Positions 23,866 to 36,153 of a DNA stretch of 64,000 nucleotides are shown one piece after another (within the stretch, counting starts at the first letter, position 1; the number at the start of each line of letters is the position of its first letter). The notes under the pieces are model-generated. The model was not told the DNA's origin. It did no database searches and was given only the letters and a program-made list of their open reading frames with translations. A program made the position numbers and the translations under genes. This stretch comes from Toxotes chatareus (Eukaryota; Chordata; Actinopteri; Toxotidae), in NCBI GenBank assembly GCA_016801885.1, contig CM028894.1, positions 10,051,241 through 10,115,240 of the forward strand. Direction: 5' to 3'.

Positions 23866-26637
23866 AGAGCTGTTGAGGCTTGCTTTACATCAATAATTAG
23901 CTGCTGCTTGATTAAAAAAAACCCTTAATTATCAATGCCACTGACAGGTGAAGTCAGATTTGCAGAGTGGTATTCCAGAGCACTGATGTAGCACTGAATT
24001 GTTCAAGTCTCAGTCTTTTGTCAATATCTATGTGGAGTGTCCAGTGTCACAAACATAGATCTATGCCACGATAATGAGACACAATTGATTAGCTTTGGTT
24101 CTCAAATGAGCCCTTCACAGGGAAATTGAAATAACACACAGTCAAACCATACAGACATGATTAATGGTGTTTTGAGATTGGGATCTAGTGGTATTTACAT
24201 AATCAGCAGGGGAGAATTAGTTATTTCCATCACAGTGTTGTGTGCGAACAGCCGCTCCCCTCTTACGTCAGCCTGTCAGCCTGATTATGTTGCATTGTCT
24301 TAAACTCTTGATTTCTCAAAGGCTCTGATGAAGTGATTGGACGGATAATGAAGAGAGCTGAGAATCAAAGTGAAAATGATTAGGAGAAAACATCACAAAT
24401 AACCATAATTAAGACATAATCTTAACTATATGCTTCTTGTGGAAGCAGAGTTCTTGTGTTAGAACACAAGCAAAATGTGCAGATTTGTGCTAATGCCATT
24501 AAACATATTAACTTCTCACACTGTAAGCAGTCAACTCACATTAGATTTGACTTATGCAAAACATCATACATGTTTTTAAAGTACCTGAAAACTTGGCTCA
24601 TCTTAATCTTAAGAATATTTCTCCATTTGTAAGAGGAAGAGTGCTAGCTCTTCTTTTAAGTTTTTTAAGTTGCATAGTCTTGCCTTAAAGGCCACATTGT
24701 AACCACGCTATCTCTCACCGCTTGTGTAATGTGTTCCCAGAATTCATTTTACCTCCAGCCACCTACATAAAAACACATTTCTTCTGTATGCAGTCATGCT
24801 TAATTGCTTCCATGAAACTTTATGTAAAGGGTTGAAAACCCCTGTAGTCTGTGGTCCGGTAAGCACGTGTGAGCCATGCACATACTCCCACACGGTGAGA
24901 AGTTACGCCCTGGGACAACTAATGCAACTGCGTGTCCTTTGCTTGTTCCACCACATAAAGGTCATGGCATGATTTATGCACCTGTTTTGTGAGTTAGATG
25001 GGAGCTGTTTGTGCTTTGGGGCACCTGACCGATCGAAATGTGAAATATGAAAATGAAATTCTGTTCATTAATTGATTTACAAGGTTGAGTAGGTATTAAG
25101 CCACCCAACTGAGAATATCTGCATAAATACACTGCGTACTGTGTGTGTTTTGTGTGTGTGCATGCTGGCGGGTTTAAGCTGGTGTGTTGCATGCAATCAT
25201 ACCAGTGCAATGTCCTCCCTTGTTAAGGTTAGGTCAATATAGTATGATGTGTAACCAAACACACCTATTAAACATGAAATCATGCTATTGCATGTTTTTT
25301 TTGTGTTTGTGTACTGCTAGGTAAACACAAATTGTACACACATTTATGAGGTTGTGTACTCACACTTTTCTCCATTTCTCCATCTGATGCCTTCATCTGT
25401 CTTGACATGACAGTGCACTGCATTGGAGACATGTTTTCTTTAACATGGCAGCTCACAGGGGAGGGAGACAGATGGGCTTTGACTTCCTAATGGTTCTGGA
25501 TGGCCAAGGATGATGTTATTCTTCTTGACAAGTTGCTCCATATTTGTGGTAATCAAATACGTACATCATGCTCCTTTTCATAAAAATTTGAATTTTCTTG
25601 CCAATGATTAATTAATCAATTAATTTAGGGGTGGCCTACATTTGGAAAATGGAGAAGTTGGTGGGTTTCCAGATGAGTTTGTGTTTCCTTACAAACAGAC
25701 ATGAACAGAATAGCAGATAGGTACATTTTGAAAACCTTAATAAAATATGAGAAGTCTTTTATTTACAGCATCTTCCCCGGTGATCTGTGTGCTATTAAGA
25801 CTCTTTTAGTGTCTTGTTGGATACATCAAGCACACTTCAACTTATCTAAAAGGAGATCTACATTCACATTAATTTTCTCTCCTGTACAGCATGTTCTCCA
25901 ATATCCCACAGTACATTTTCTCGTGCATTTATTAAGTTACTATGACAGCTGAAATTTCATTTATGAATATATTGGAAGCTAATGATATAGAATTAAATTA
26001 AACAAATGACTCCTGCACTTTGGAGCTTTTAATTGAGAGCACGAGGCAGTGCATTTGAGATAACGCATTCACGCCAGAGGTAAATAGATGGTACTTGTAT
26101 GCACAAGCTTGTTTAGCACGACAGCTGTGTTGGATACATTACTGCATTAAATCAAACCCAATTACTGCCAGCTCATTGCCCCTATGCCCCGAGAGGTGTC
26201 TGATGCAAATGCAGAAGTACACAGTTTCTCAGTGTTACCGTGTGGATGGGAGGAATCATACAATATGAAATGTAAAAAATGGAGGAGGCAGATGTAGACA
26301 TGATGTGAGAAACTTGCACATAAATCCCTTTCAATTAAGATATCATCAAGATCTCCTCTCTTACTTTTTCCCAAGCGCTTTTTGCTCTTGGCTTTGCTGC
26401 GGTGTGCTGAAGAATTGCTCCAGTGTGGCCCCATAGTGCTGATGTTGTTTTTATGTGCTGCTGCCGCTGCTGTGTTTTTTGTCACTTTAGAGGGTCAACC
26501 AACATGCTGTGATATCCGCTCCAGCACTTAGATGCACAATGTTACGCTGATGGAGGAGGCTTTTTGGGGACAGCACAACTGGGATTGGATCTGAGTGGTA
26601 ACCTCTGAGATGGAACGATGTATAAGTGTGTGCTTGC

Positions 26638-26664
26638 ATGTGTGTGTGTGTCTGTGTGCATGTG
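26638..26664. repeat. (TG)n microsatellite, interrupted
   Basis: GT array broken by CT and CA, directly left of a purine-rich tract. Confidence 0.85.
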
Positions 26665-26719
26665 CATAGCTGAGAGTATGTTTAAAAAAGAAAGTGGGGC
26701 TGCGCTGAATGACAGATGA

Positions 26720-26825
26720 ATGGGCAAGGAAAAGGACACAAAGGGAAAAGCAATATTTAGAGAGTGCGAGGGCGCGAAAACAAAGAGAGGGAAAGAAAAG
26801 AGAGGAAAGAGGTGGGGGACTCGAG
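26720..26825. repeat. Purine-rich low-complexity tract
   Basis: GGAAAGGA, GAGAGGGAAAG and AGGAAAGAGG words dominate the plus strand. The Lys/Arg/Glu-rich frames here come from composition. Confidence 0.65.
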
Positions 26826-27185
26826 ACCCTCAGACAGCCAGATGGCAGGGAGGAGGGCTGCACACGCTACAGCTACGCAAAGGGCCATGCCACCAGTTTT
26901 CTCCAGTGAGAGACACTGGAGGTGTCTGTCAGGTCAATTAGTACTACTGTGCTTACATTTTCCACCTGACTTCGTTCATTAGTGTTTTTGTCTGCAGCTT
27001 TGAGCCTCCTCGATGTGTCTGCATGTTCAGTAATACATCAAGCCTTTCCCCTCACACTCTCAGTTTATGAAAGTAGTGTAGGTTTGCCAAGAACTCGACC
27101 TACAGGAGGTCACAGGTTTCATGCTATGGGTTTTTAACCATGCTCACGGCTTAGTCGGTCTGTTAGTGTGTCTGCAACTGCCAAA

Positions 27186-27807
27186 TCGATTAAAATGAAA
27201 TTTTGTACTGACACACGTGGTCTCCACAGGATGAATTCCACTGGCTTTGGTGATCCCCTGACTTTTCCTTCTGAGTCACAAGTAGTCTGACATTTTTGGT
27301 TTGTAGTAGAATCTCTGTGGAAGTCCTGGATTGATTGCCGTTAAATTTGGTACAGGCATTTATGGGACCTAGAGGATGGATCCTTACCACTGTTGTGATT
27401 TATTGATTTTAAGTGATGCCCAGAAAATGTTCACCTGCCGCCAGTTGGTCAAAATTTTCTCTTACTCAGTGAAGCATCTTTATATCTACACAATGTACTG
27501 GCACAGTTTTTTGGCACAGAGACTCTTGTTCCCCAGACGATGCAGCCTTATGTCCTTGGCAATCACTTGACTTTTAATATAGACCTACCAACAGGTTAAC
27601 CTTTGGTATTTTTTAATACCTTGGTTTATGACTTATTACTTGCAAAGGTGAGGGCACTGCCATCAGTAAATGTTGGCCTGTTAACATTTTAAACTGATGA
27701 ACAGCGTTGTCACTGTGAGCCTGTTTGCATCCTGGTGTTAAAGCTAAATGCTAACTGTGGTACATCTTCACAGAGCTGCTGCCAGGGCTGTAGCTTCTTA
27801 GTCTTGT
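27186..27807 (+). repeat. Teleost dispersed repeat, copy B with triplicated module
   Basis: Same family as 23731-23865. Its module (TTTGTAC...CATGGTCCCCAGAGGATGAATCC...GACTTTGGTGATCCCCTGAC in the recalled family form) occurs three times in order. The copies are at about 27186-27270 (GATGAATTCCACTGGC), 27327-27410 (GATGGATCCTTACC) and 27510-27590 (CCCCAGACGATGCAGCC). The tail follows with CTTTGGTATT, CATCAGTAAATGTTG, TGTCACTGTGAGCC and CACAGAGCTGCTGCC to about 27807. All copies are degenerate and none codes for protein. Confidence 0.72.
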
Positions 27808-28817
27808 TATTTAATTCTCCTACAAGATGATGGTCAGATTATAACATTCAATAAACCGCTGTCAGATTGTCGGTTCTGGCTTTCTGTATTTCAGTTTTTC
27901 CAAAGACAAACTTGACTTTTCTATTCTGTTCTGAAGTGCAGCTTTGTTGTTACTTTTGATTAATGTTTCTTTCTTTTTATTTGCTTGTTCTTCCCACTTC
28001 AACAACAGATACCTTGTGCTGGACAAATGAAAGATACTTTTTTTTTTCTTTACATGGAATTTTTCTGTTTGGAAGAAATTAAATTATTTCATCAATTCCT
28101 TCTTTTTATCTGAGCCTGGTGCAGAACACTCATGTATTCCATCAATTCCACCTCTTTGTTTTAAGCTTCTTTGGCCCAGTGTGTGCATTGTTTGGGGTCT
28201 GGACGGCACATTTACATTTATATATACTGGCATTTCACCAATACCTTAAGCATTTTACCAAGAAAGAGACTAGGAAAAGCTGAGGAAAGGGACAAAATTA
28301 TAGTGGCATCTTCATAATCACTGATAAACGGCAGCTTATGAGAAAATGGGTGTATTATAGGGACATTCTATCACTGGGTAAAATCAATGGAAATCTGTAC
28401 AATCAGCAGGTCTCTTTGCCTGTTCATTTATAGTCTATAGTTTTATTGATCAATGCTCTGTGTGGGTTGCTGAATAATCTTGGACTTTGGCAATTATGAA
28501 CATTCCCAGTGGCCCACTTATCCATGATTCAGATTCAAGCAATGTCCAGCTATGACATGCCCTGTGATGTGAGATGGGAAAGAAGCCAATATACATTGAG
28601 ATATGTGCATATGAAACACTTGCCAGTCATAGTCAGCTATGGGCCGTTCCCCAGTTAGAAAACTGTGATTCATCACCGAAAAATTAATAATCCATCCGCT
28701 GTCAAGTCATATTAATTGATGATATTTGACCAATACAGCTCTTGTTATCCCCAACTTACAGCTCTCTACAGTTTGTATTCATTTCATAGCAACATGAAAT
28801 GAGTAGTTATTTGAGGG

Positions 28818-28842
28818 TTTTTTTTTTTTTTTTTTTTTTTTT
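28818..28842. repeat. Poly(T) run, 25 bases
   Basis: Twenty-five T residues. No target-site duplication or adjacent SINE/LINE body is visible, so it is not evidence of a minus-strand retroinsertion on its own. Confidence 0.95.
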
Positions 28843-31263
28843 GAAATTCCTGAAAACGACACTGTGGAGGTGCAGCTTTAAACATGGTTTGATGTGTTGC
28901 ACTTTGAGCACACACACACAGAGCGGCTGTTTTGTGGGGGCCAGGAGATAAGAGACGGAGAGGTCTGAATGTGTGATAGAGAGGCAGGGCAGTGATTCCC
29001 TTTCAGGTTTGTTTCAGGCCACCTGCTGGGTCCTCCAAACACAGCCCCACATGGCAGATCAAAGGACGGCATCAACGCTGTGTTTTGGAGGTTTCATACA
29101 ATTAGCAGTTTATTTATGCGCGAGGAATGAATCTGACAGCATTAGCAGCTAACTGACTTGAGCCGGTGACAGAAGTCATCCTGTAGGAGACAGCTGGGAA
29201 TTCATTTAGCACTGACACTGTCAGTGTGCAAGTAAACAAAAATGACATTCTGAACGAATTTTCTGGTATGTTCTGATGCAGTCTCGGACAGATATTCCAC
29301 ATTTTGTTATTGAAACTGAAATGGTCGTAGGGGCAAACTGTTTAAATGCCACAGTAAATATGGAACCATTGTAACATATACCCCCTAAACAATGGTTTAC
29401 CAAGATCTATGTCTATTTGTCTTCTGGTTCCAGTGGACCGCTTTAAGGCCTTACCAACCTTAACTGAGCGAATAAATCGCCGTCACACTCCTCAAATGGT
29501 GTGATCGCCTGTCACAGCCCTTCACATCACTTTGCTTTATTGGATGTGGCTCACGCCTCCAGATATTTATATCTTTTTACAGCCATGTACTGTAGTGGCT
29601 AACAAAACAAAAAAAAAAAAGAGAAAAAGAAAAGCAAGAAGGGAAAGAAAGAGGAGACGGGAAAGCTAGGCAGGCGGCTAGACAAGTAATGGTGTGGAAT
29701 ACAGAGGAGGGATGTGTGGAGCTTTGGCTGGTGACAGCCTCTAGATCCATCTTCCCCTGCTTAAAGCCCCAGCGCCTGGGTAATGGCCGCACGGTGGGTG
29801 CTTTCAGAGGTTACAGCGCAGGAGATGAGGGATCTAGGAGTGGAGAGGCCAAACTGAGGGGTGATTTCCCCAGCAGAGGCCTCTTCATTTCAGAGGTAGA
29901 GGAGGTGTCGGCATTGCCACTGCTGCTGGAAGCTGGAGGGAAACAAGCAAATTGCTCCCCACAGGAACAGGGCACCAGTAGCAAACTGGATCTGACATGA
30001 GAGAGTGTTATCTGCTCTCCTGCCTCTCTGTTCTGTTTTTTATTCATCACTGCACACTTCAAACGTTGATTTCATCTGTTGATCTATTTATCTAGCTATT
30101 GCTGTGTTCATTAATGGACATTAATCTATTCATACAGTACAGTACATACAGTGATCTATACATTCATGCATCTTTGAAGCAACAAATAGGCTTGCGGTCA
30201 GTGTGTAACACAAAAAGCTATATTGTCACCTACAAAATCTGTTACAGCTCATAGCACCCGCACATTTTAAAGAGGTCACTGCACCGACTATAACAGAGTC
30301 CCAGCTACATGCTAAATGATACAGCCCTACTAGTGGGAGGAAATATCTCTTCTGGGTTTTGCATGAAAAACTACTGGTCCCTCTGCTGTAGGTTTAGAGG
30401 CAACAGTTGTGAGCAGGAAAGCCAACCTTTACAAAATGTTTGTGATTCACCCTGACAGTGGCATTGGTTCTACATTAAAGTCAAAGATGGTATACTGGAA
30501 GAAGACAAGGCCCAACATCAAAGCTGTCATCTTGCATTGTGAACAAAGAAGGTAAAGCCTGGCGAGTGGAACAAATTCAACACTGGGCTCACTCCCGCTT
30601 CCCTGATGAGGACGGTTGTTGGCTCAAAGCTGTTGTGGCCTCTCCAGCTTTATCCCTTTCAGTGGTAAATTATATCGTCAGGTTCTCAACAGCAAGATAT
30701 AGTCTTCCACCCCCCCTCCCCCAAATACTTGAGTGAGATTCAGTCCATTTACCTGAATCAACTTTAGCCATCTTCAATTTGTTAAAGGCTCTTTGGCACC
30801 CCTGAGTATGGAGGGAGATAATTGAATTGAGCTCATTCTTCTTGCTGATTTCTCATGTTACCTAAAGGGACTTGGGGAGGAAAAGCATTCTCAGAAAAAG
30901 GGCTTTTTCAATTTATTGCAAAGGATATTCATGAAAGGGAATATGAAAGGCATATGCAAGGCCGAGGGGGGAGAGAGACAGCGAGAGAGTGGCACTCTGA
31001 GCTTATTGTTTGTGAGAGATCTCTAGGATGACACTGTTGTTCATGAAGTTTCATGCTGCTTCTCCTCTATGAAGACGTATGTTTTCTCACAATACTAAAT
31101 GCTCCATTTATTTCATTGAATTATTTTGTGAGAATGTTAACTCAAGAGAATGTGATAGACGAAGGTAACTGATTACTGTGACAAGAGAACGGTTACAGTA
31201 AATAAAACTCTTGTCCTGCTGAATCCAAGGTTTGAATCACACCAATTGAAATCATGACCCCGT

Positions 31264-31290
31264 AATAAATAAATAAATAAATAAATAAAA
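31264..31290. repeat. (AAAT)n tetranucleotide microsatellite
   Basis: About six AAAT units ending in an A-run. Confidence 0.95.
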
Positions 31291-32878
31291 AATCAGTTGT
31301 CCTGTCACAATGACCTTCCTTCCCTTCCTTCCTGTCCCTTATATAATTAGTGGCAGCATCAGAGATGTTAGCAGGCTTCTTCATTTTTAGCTCTTATAAG
31401 CTCTATCAGCATTTATTTGTGAGTGAGCTAAACTACAAATGACAAATATTGAATAAGTTAGTGAGGATTGCTTGTTTTTGCCCTTCACAAAGACCAACAG
31501 CGTGATGAGTCTGTCAGTCCATAATCCATCTAGTATTAGCTGGCAGTGCAGGTCATTTTGACCTGTTAGCTAGTTAGAAGTCAAGTCTTGATCAGTGGTT
31601 AAAATTAGCAGATAGTGGCCTAAACAGTAGTCAGAATACCTCACTTGTACTGTCAGACAGACAACTGATTTGTAGTTTGTCCTGTCAGTCTGTGAGACTA
31701 TAACATTAGGGAATGTAGCATTAGCCCAGCAGCTGAAGTGGAGAGTGAACTAAAGTAATAAGAAAGTAGCACAGGAACCATGTATTTGACAACCCTGACT
31801 CAAACACACTGGTTGTCAGTTTTAAGGTAAAGTCTACATGGCTTACCTATAACCCAACACACAGAGCTCTGTGCTTTCAGCCGTCTTTAATTGATATCGA
31901 CATACCAAAGGGGCATTTAAGATTAAATTAGCCCACTGAAAACGAGAATTAGAATTCTAAACTGTGAAACCCACTGAAAGAATCAGCGAAACAGTCGTGA
32001 GCCTTGGGCCTCTCTTAAATGTGTGAAATTAATATTACATAAAGGCATAAAATGTCCTTATTAGAGCAATATGAAATTGAATTACTAATAGAAACAGTAA
32101 TAGATTTAAAGAGACACCATATTCAAAGAGAGATCCATGTTTGCTGTGACATGCTTGAAATGCACCAGAACACAGAGCAGAAGTCTTAAATAGTGAAGTG
32201 ACAGCTTCTTCTATTACAGGAAAGAAAAGAAGCCAGCTCACTGTTGATTTCTAAGCTGCCGCAGCATTTTGACATGTTTCCCAAAAACTGTTGACACATT
32301 CTAAATTAAAATCATCCCTCGCCTTCTTTCTTATGAAGTAATACTTCATTAGTTATGATTGTTCATCCATGCCATGAATACAAAGGATTATATCCTTAGA
32401 AATAACAAAGGACCTCTTTTTGCCTCACAACCACGTAAGATAAAAGGGTAAAGCCTTTGATGACTTAATGAATTAGTGTGGATAAAATCAGCAGTGGATG
32501 TGTACTCACCCAGTAAGAAAAAATCAGTTATTTAGAAAAAAAGAAAAATTGCAATATGCAATCATGGGGAAAAACACATTATTGTGTGTTGTGGAGATTT
32601 TTAAAAGCCAGCACTCCATCAATTCAGGTTTCAGGTCAAATGTGAGCGCTTCGACATCTCATTTTACAGCGCTGTGAAGAGAAGAAACTCATTTTTATGT
32701 TCATTTAAATGATAATATTTCTTTGTGATTGTGTCTGCACAGGTGTATGTATGGCAATCCGTTTTTTAACTATGTATACATGCACTTTCGTGCTGTGTAA
32801 GTGTGCATGCATCGTACATGTGCCCTTGCTTCTGTCTGTTTTTGTTTTGATGCTCTATCCTCTGTGTTCATTTCCCAG

Positions 32879-33088
32879 ATGTGGTTTGAGTGTTCCCTGT
32901 TGAAAGGCATGGAAGTCTGTCTGGAAACAGTATATCTCTCAGATTGCCACACTGTTGGGGCTGTCAATCAGCTGGTGTCTTTACCAGCACAACAGCAAAG
33001 TCTGCTGCTTCCCACACACCTAATCACATCAGCTGCCACAGTGCATTCCTATGAAGATAGGGGAAGGCGTGATGTATGTGTGCGATAG
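32879..33088 (+). other. Exon-like open stretch behind a splice-acceptor-like tract
   Basis: The preceding 50-60 bases are pyrimidine-rich and end TTCATTTCCCAG at 32878, a good 3' splice-site match. The frame that follows stays open for 69 codons (starting MWFECSLLKGMEVCLETV, ending RRDVCVR) to TAG at 33088. I recognise no domain. Several random frames of similar size occur in the window, and no clear donor or polyadenylation signal completes an exon. Chance or noncoding conservation is more likely. Confidence 0.15.
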
Positions 33089-33936
33089 GAGGGGCCAGTG
33101 TTTGTCTGAATGGAGTTGACACCTATCTGAATGGGTCATGGCTATGTTGTTGTATGTCTTCTGCTAGGAGAGTTTTAAGGCTTATATTGAAACAGTAAAA
33201 AGGACATATTGACTGCAACTGCTGACATTGTGCACACGGAGATTGCCTATATTTCACCTGACTGAGACATTATAGTCGCTGTGCAGCAGAGGTTGTTGCG
33301 GCAGCCTTGCTTTGACAGTCTTGAGTGACACTGGCAATGTGTGCTTACACACAGACCCAGGGCAGATGGACACAGAGGGACAGACAGACAGAGAGGGACA
33401 GAACAGCAGAGGGTGAGGGAGAGAGAGAGGGAGAAAAAGAGAAAGCAGCCAAGGGTAAATTCAGCACCATGGACAGCTACCATCAGACATCTCTCCAGGC
33501 AGCATTTGTTTGCTTTTATCTCCAGGAGATGAATCACTTATAGCCAGCAAAGCCAGTGCTGGATAAGCACACTGGTTTGAAATGTCACTATAATAGGACT
33601 GCTTTCACAAGCCCCCCCCAATTCTGAGTTGGCTCCTACTTTTTCCTTTTTTAATTATTTTTCTCAAACTTCCCTCAGTTTCTCGGTTAATCCGCCTCAC
33701 TGTACTCTCCCATACCACGTATGTACCTTGCCAGATCTGCAGCAGTAGGGCTTTTATTAAATACAGCTTCCCACTCCAAGTCTGACAACAAGTTGCCTCC
33801 TTCCGCCTACTTGTAGCCTCTAAGCTAACTACACAGTACCTGTCATTGCAGTGAAAGCACTACAATATTAATTGAGTGAAAGACTGGCAGTAAGGGAAAC
33901 AACCATGCTTAGTGCGGTGGTTAGTCCACCACACTG
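33089..33936. other. Unannotated noncoding sequence
   Basis: A purine-rich tract (about 33358-33450, GACAGACAGA and GAGAGAGAGG words) and a C8 run near 33611 are the only notable items. Confidence 0.6.
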
Positions 33937-34010
33937 GTATTGTCTTCTCATCCAACCCTTGACAAGAAAGTGAACAAGTGCACATCCCAAAATGTTCAAC
34001 TGTCCCTCCA
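33937..34010 (-). mobile_element. Foldback-type teleost element, terminal fragment
   Basis: TCTTCTCATCCAACCC, GACAAGAAAGTGAACAAG and CATCCCAAAATGTTCAACTG match, in order, the terminal arm also found at 36088-36153 and, in opposite orientation, at 60913-60985. Only one terminal arm remains. I recall the family as one of the commonest percomorph repeats, but give no name. Minus denotes the arm orientation opposite to 60913. Confidence 0.65.
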
Positions 34011-35737
34011 ACATTTCAGGTTGTATTGTGCTTGAATGGTACATCTTGAAATTAATGTTGGTTTAAGCTCATTATCCGAGCATGTGGCACACCAGGGGCA
34101 GGGTAGTGTATCAGCATATAAAATTACAAGATGATTTCCAGGACTTTGGGCAAAATGGGTTGGGGGAATGTGTGTGTGGTGGACTGGGGCCCACAGCTTA
34201 TTTTTTATCCTGGGGCCCCTTTTGGGTTAATCTATCCCTGAATGATGATATGATAGGAGAATCAGTGCAAGTCAGAACTGCAGTTAAATTGGCAGATAAT
34301 ACAGTGGCCAGTGGACTGTGGATGCCTATTTTGCATCCGATATGTGTGGCTGTTTCTCCATTTTAGAATTTCTGTAATAAGTAGTGCTTCCTTTCTGAGC
34401 TTGGTATTTTTTTTGTGGTGCACTGAGGGTTGATCAGCTTCAGGTGATATATGTTCCTGTCCTCCACCCACTTGATCCAAACCCCTGTGCTTGACATAGT
34501 TTACTGCTGACCAGAAGCTATTTTACATGGTCTTAGGTTGCAGTACTGAGTGTGTTGCGGTGCTATATTCTCCTCTGCTTCACTCCCTTTTGCTTTTGCT
34601 CTCCCAACATTTGATCCATAACACCACTCAGTTTTTAATCAGAGCTTTCAAATTTGACCTTGACTTAAATCCATCAAGCTGACATTTCTGGTGAAAACGG
34701 GGGCCCGATGGCAGCCTCAAAAATCGAATGATCAGCTCTCCCATGTGCTCACACAGGCCACGATTCTCTGTACTTGGAGCATTATAATTACAAGGTCGTT
34801 CCATTTGCACCCTCCCAGCACCTCTTTAAAAAAAAAAAAAAAAAAAAAAGGTATGGAGCTAGTAAAAGGTAATTATCATTGGAGTGTGTGGACCAGAGCT
34901 CCATGCAGAGGAGACTGTAGTCCTCTCCATCCCTCTTTCCCTCCGTCCTCTCTCGTTCTCTCTCCCCCTGTTTGTGAATCACTTTTAACCTACAATCCAA
35001 ACAGCTTTGACAGGGATTATGGAGTTTTGATGAGAGGCAGAGAGAGGCTGGGAGAAAGTGAGTTTGGGGTAATGAAGCAGCAATGTCAAGGAATGATTTA
35101 TGAATGGCTCTCTTTCCTTCACTCTCCCTTCACTGAGTAATCAGTTCAAATATCACATTTCAGAAAAATTCAATTCTGACCACGCACAAAGTGATCAGTG
35201 TACCATTTCGAGAAATTGGATTGCATTGTTTGTTTAATATAGTATTCCAAGCCTTCCAATGATATGTCAGCAATATTTCCACATAACAGGAGAACAATGC
35301 ACATTCAGGGCAATATTTGAGGAAGATTGTAAAGCTTGGCAAAGAATCATTTATTAGGATTCACAGGTTTTCCTTTTTTTTAAATGTTCTCCCTGTGATG
35401 AGGCATGGGAATAGGGCTGTGCACTGTTTATGATTTATGATTTCAGACAGTTGAGTCACAGGCAAACAAGGCCCAGGGTCATTGCCTGAGCTAATGAATG
35501 GTTTACAGGCAACAACATCAACCACACAGCAGACTACATCTTGTTGTTTAAAACAAATGTGCACAGAACATCATACACTCAACATTAACAAAACACTGCA
35601 TACTAAATATTAGCTAAAATTGGATCTTATAAAAGCTGTGGATTTTGGCATCAACATTAAAGGTAGCGTGTAGGTTGTTATGACAACCATTGATACCGCC
35701 TTTATTGGATTATTGCACCGTTTTCCCTCCCACTGCA
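34011..35737. other. Unannotated noncoding sequence
   Basis: No gene is recognised. A 22-A run lies at 34828-34849. The 149-codon frame from 34691 crosses it and is not convincing. A GGGGCCC-rich stretch (CTGGGGCCC repeated near 34183 and 34212) may belong to an unidentified repeat. Confidence 0.55.
34828..34849. repeat. Poly(A) run, 22 bases
   Basis: Twenty-two A residues. No duplicated flanks are apparent. Confidence 0.95.
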
Positions 35738-35840
35738 TATTTACATTTTAGACATTAAGCTGACATTTTTATCCAGTGTTGCTTATAATGAGTAAGCAGG
35801 TAGGAGTTCAGCGTCTTGTTCCAAGGGTGAGCAGACACAC
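35738..35840 (+). repeat. Teleost dispersed repeat fragment (SINE/MITE-like, unclassified)
   Basis: TTTACATTTTAGACATTAAGC, TGACATTTTTATCCAGTGTTG and CTTATAATGAGTAAG follow the recalled fish motif TTTAGCAGACGCTTTTATCCAAAGCGACTTACA, with many substitutions. GTCTTGTTCCAAGGGTGAG follows, as it does in that family (GTCTTGCTCAAGGG). It lies about 110 bases left of a foldback element fragment. Confidence 0.55.
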
Positions 35841-35950
35841 AGCACAGGACTGCTTGTGAAAACCAGTCATGTGACCTTTAAGTTAGTGAACATTTCTCAC
35901 CCGTATGGCAAGGTTGTGGCAGCTGGGTTCAGGCTACAGCATAGGGGAGC

Positions 35951-36153
35951 TACCTTCTGGACAGAACCAGGCCTCGAAACAGGCTGTTTCCCCCTGTCTC
36001 AAGATTTTATTCTAAGCTAATCATAGCCAGTCACCTCCTGGCTCCAGCTCTGTACTTAAGGGCACAGACATTAGCATGGCATGGATTTTCTCATCTAACT
36101 TTGGGATAGGTAGCAAGTAAGCTTATTTCCCAAAATCTTGAGCTGTTAATTTA
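35951..36153 (-). mobile_element. Foldback-type teleost element, one arm
   Basis: It reads ACCTTCTGGACAGAACCAGG, AGGCTGTTTCCCCCTGTCTC, TTCTAAGCTAATCATAGCC, TTTCTCATCTAACTTTGGG, then TTATTTCCCAAAATC near 36123. This is the inner-to-outer order of one arm, matching 49220-49340 for the inner part and 33947-34003 for the tip. The end falls near 36153 at GTTAATTTAA. No coding capacity is seen. Confidence 0.72.

Larger units (their letters stand above)
23866..27185. other. Unannotated noncoding sequence
   Basis: No gene is recognised. A PBX-HOX type TGATTAATGG match lies at 24158-24167 (about 0.5 expected by chance per window). GT-rich patches occur near 25140-25162 and 26638-26664, and a purine-rich tract at about 26720-26825. 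About 25990-26420 is repeat-free with octamer and homeobox-like cores and could be conserved. Confidence 0.55.
27808..32878. other. Unannotated noncoding sequence
   Basis: No exon or named repeat is recognised in this long interval. It holds a 25-T run (28818-28842), an A/G-rich tract near 29608-29665, an AAAT tetranucleotide array (31264-31290) and a GA-rich patch at about 30965-30990. About 30760-30960 and 32300-32480 are repeat-free and AT-rich, with conserved-element-like composition. About 31400-31780 has repeated TAGCTAG/TTAGC wording and may be an unrecognised old repeat. Confidence 0.5.

Noticed and set aside
24158..24167. PBX-HOX site TGATTAATGG
   Set aside because: About 0.5 matches are expected by chance across both strands of the window, and no neighbouring motif cluster supports it.
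34691..35140. 149-codon plus-strand frame
   Set aside because: It crosses the A22 run (poly-Lys) and a pyrimidine-rich patch, with no protein-like domain.
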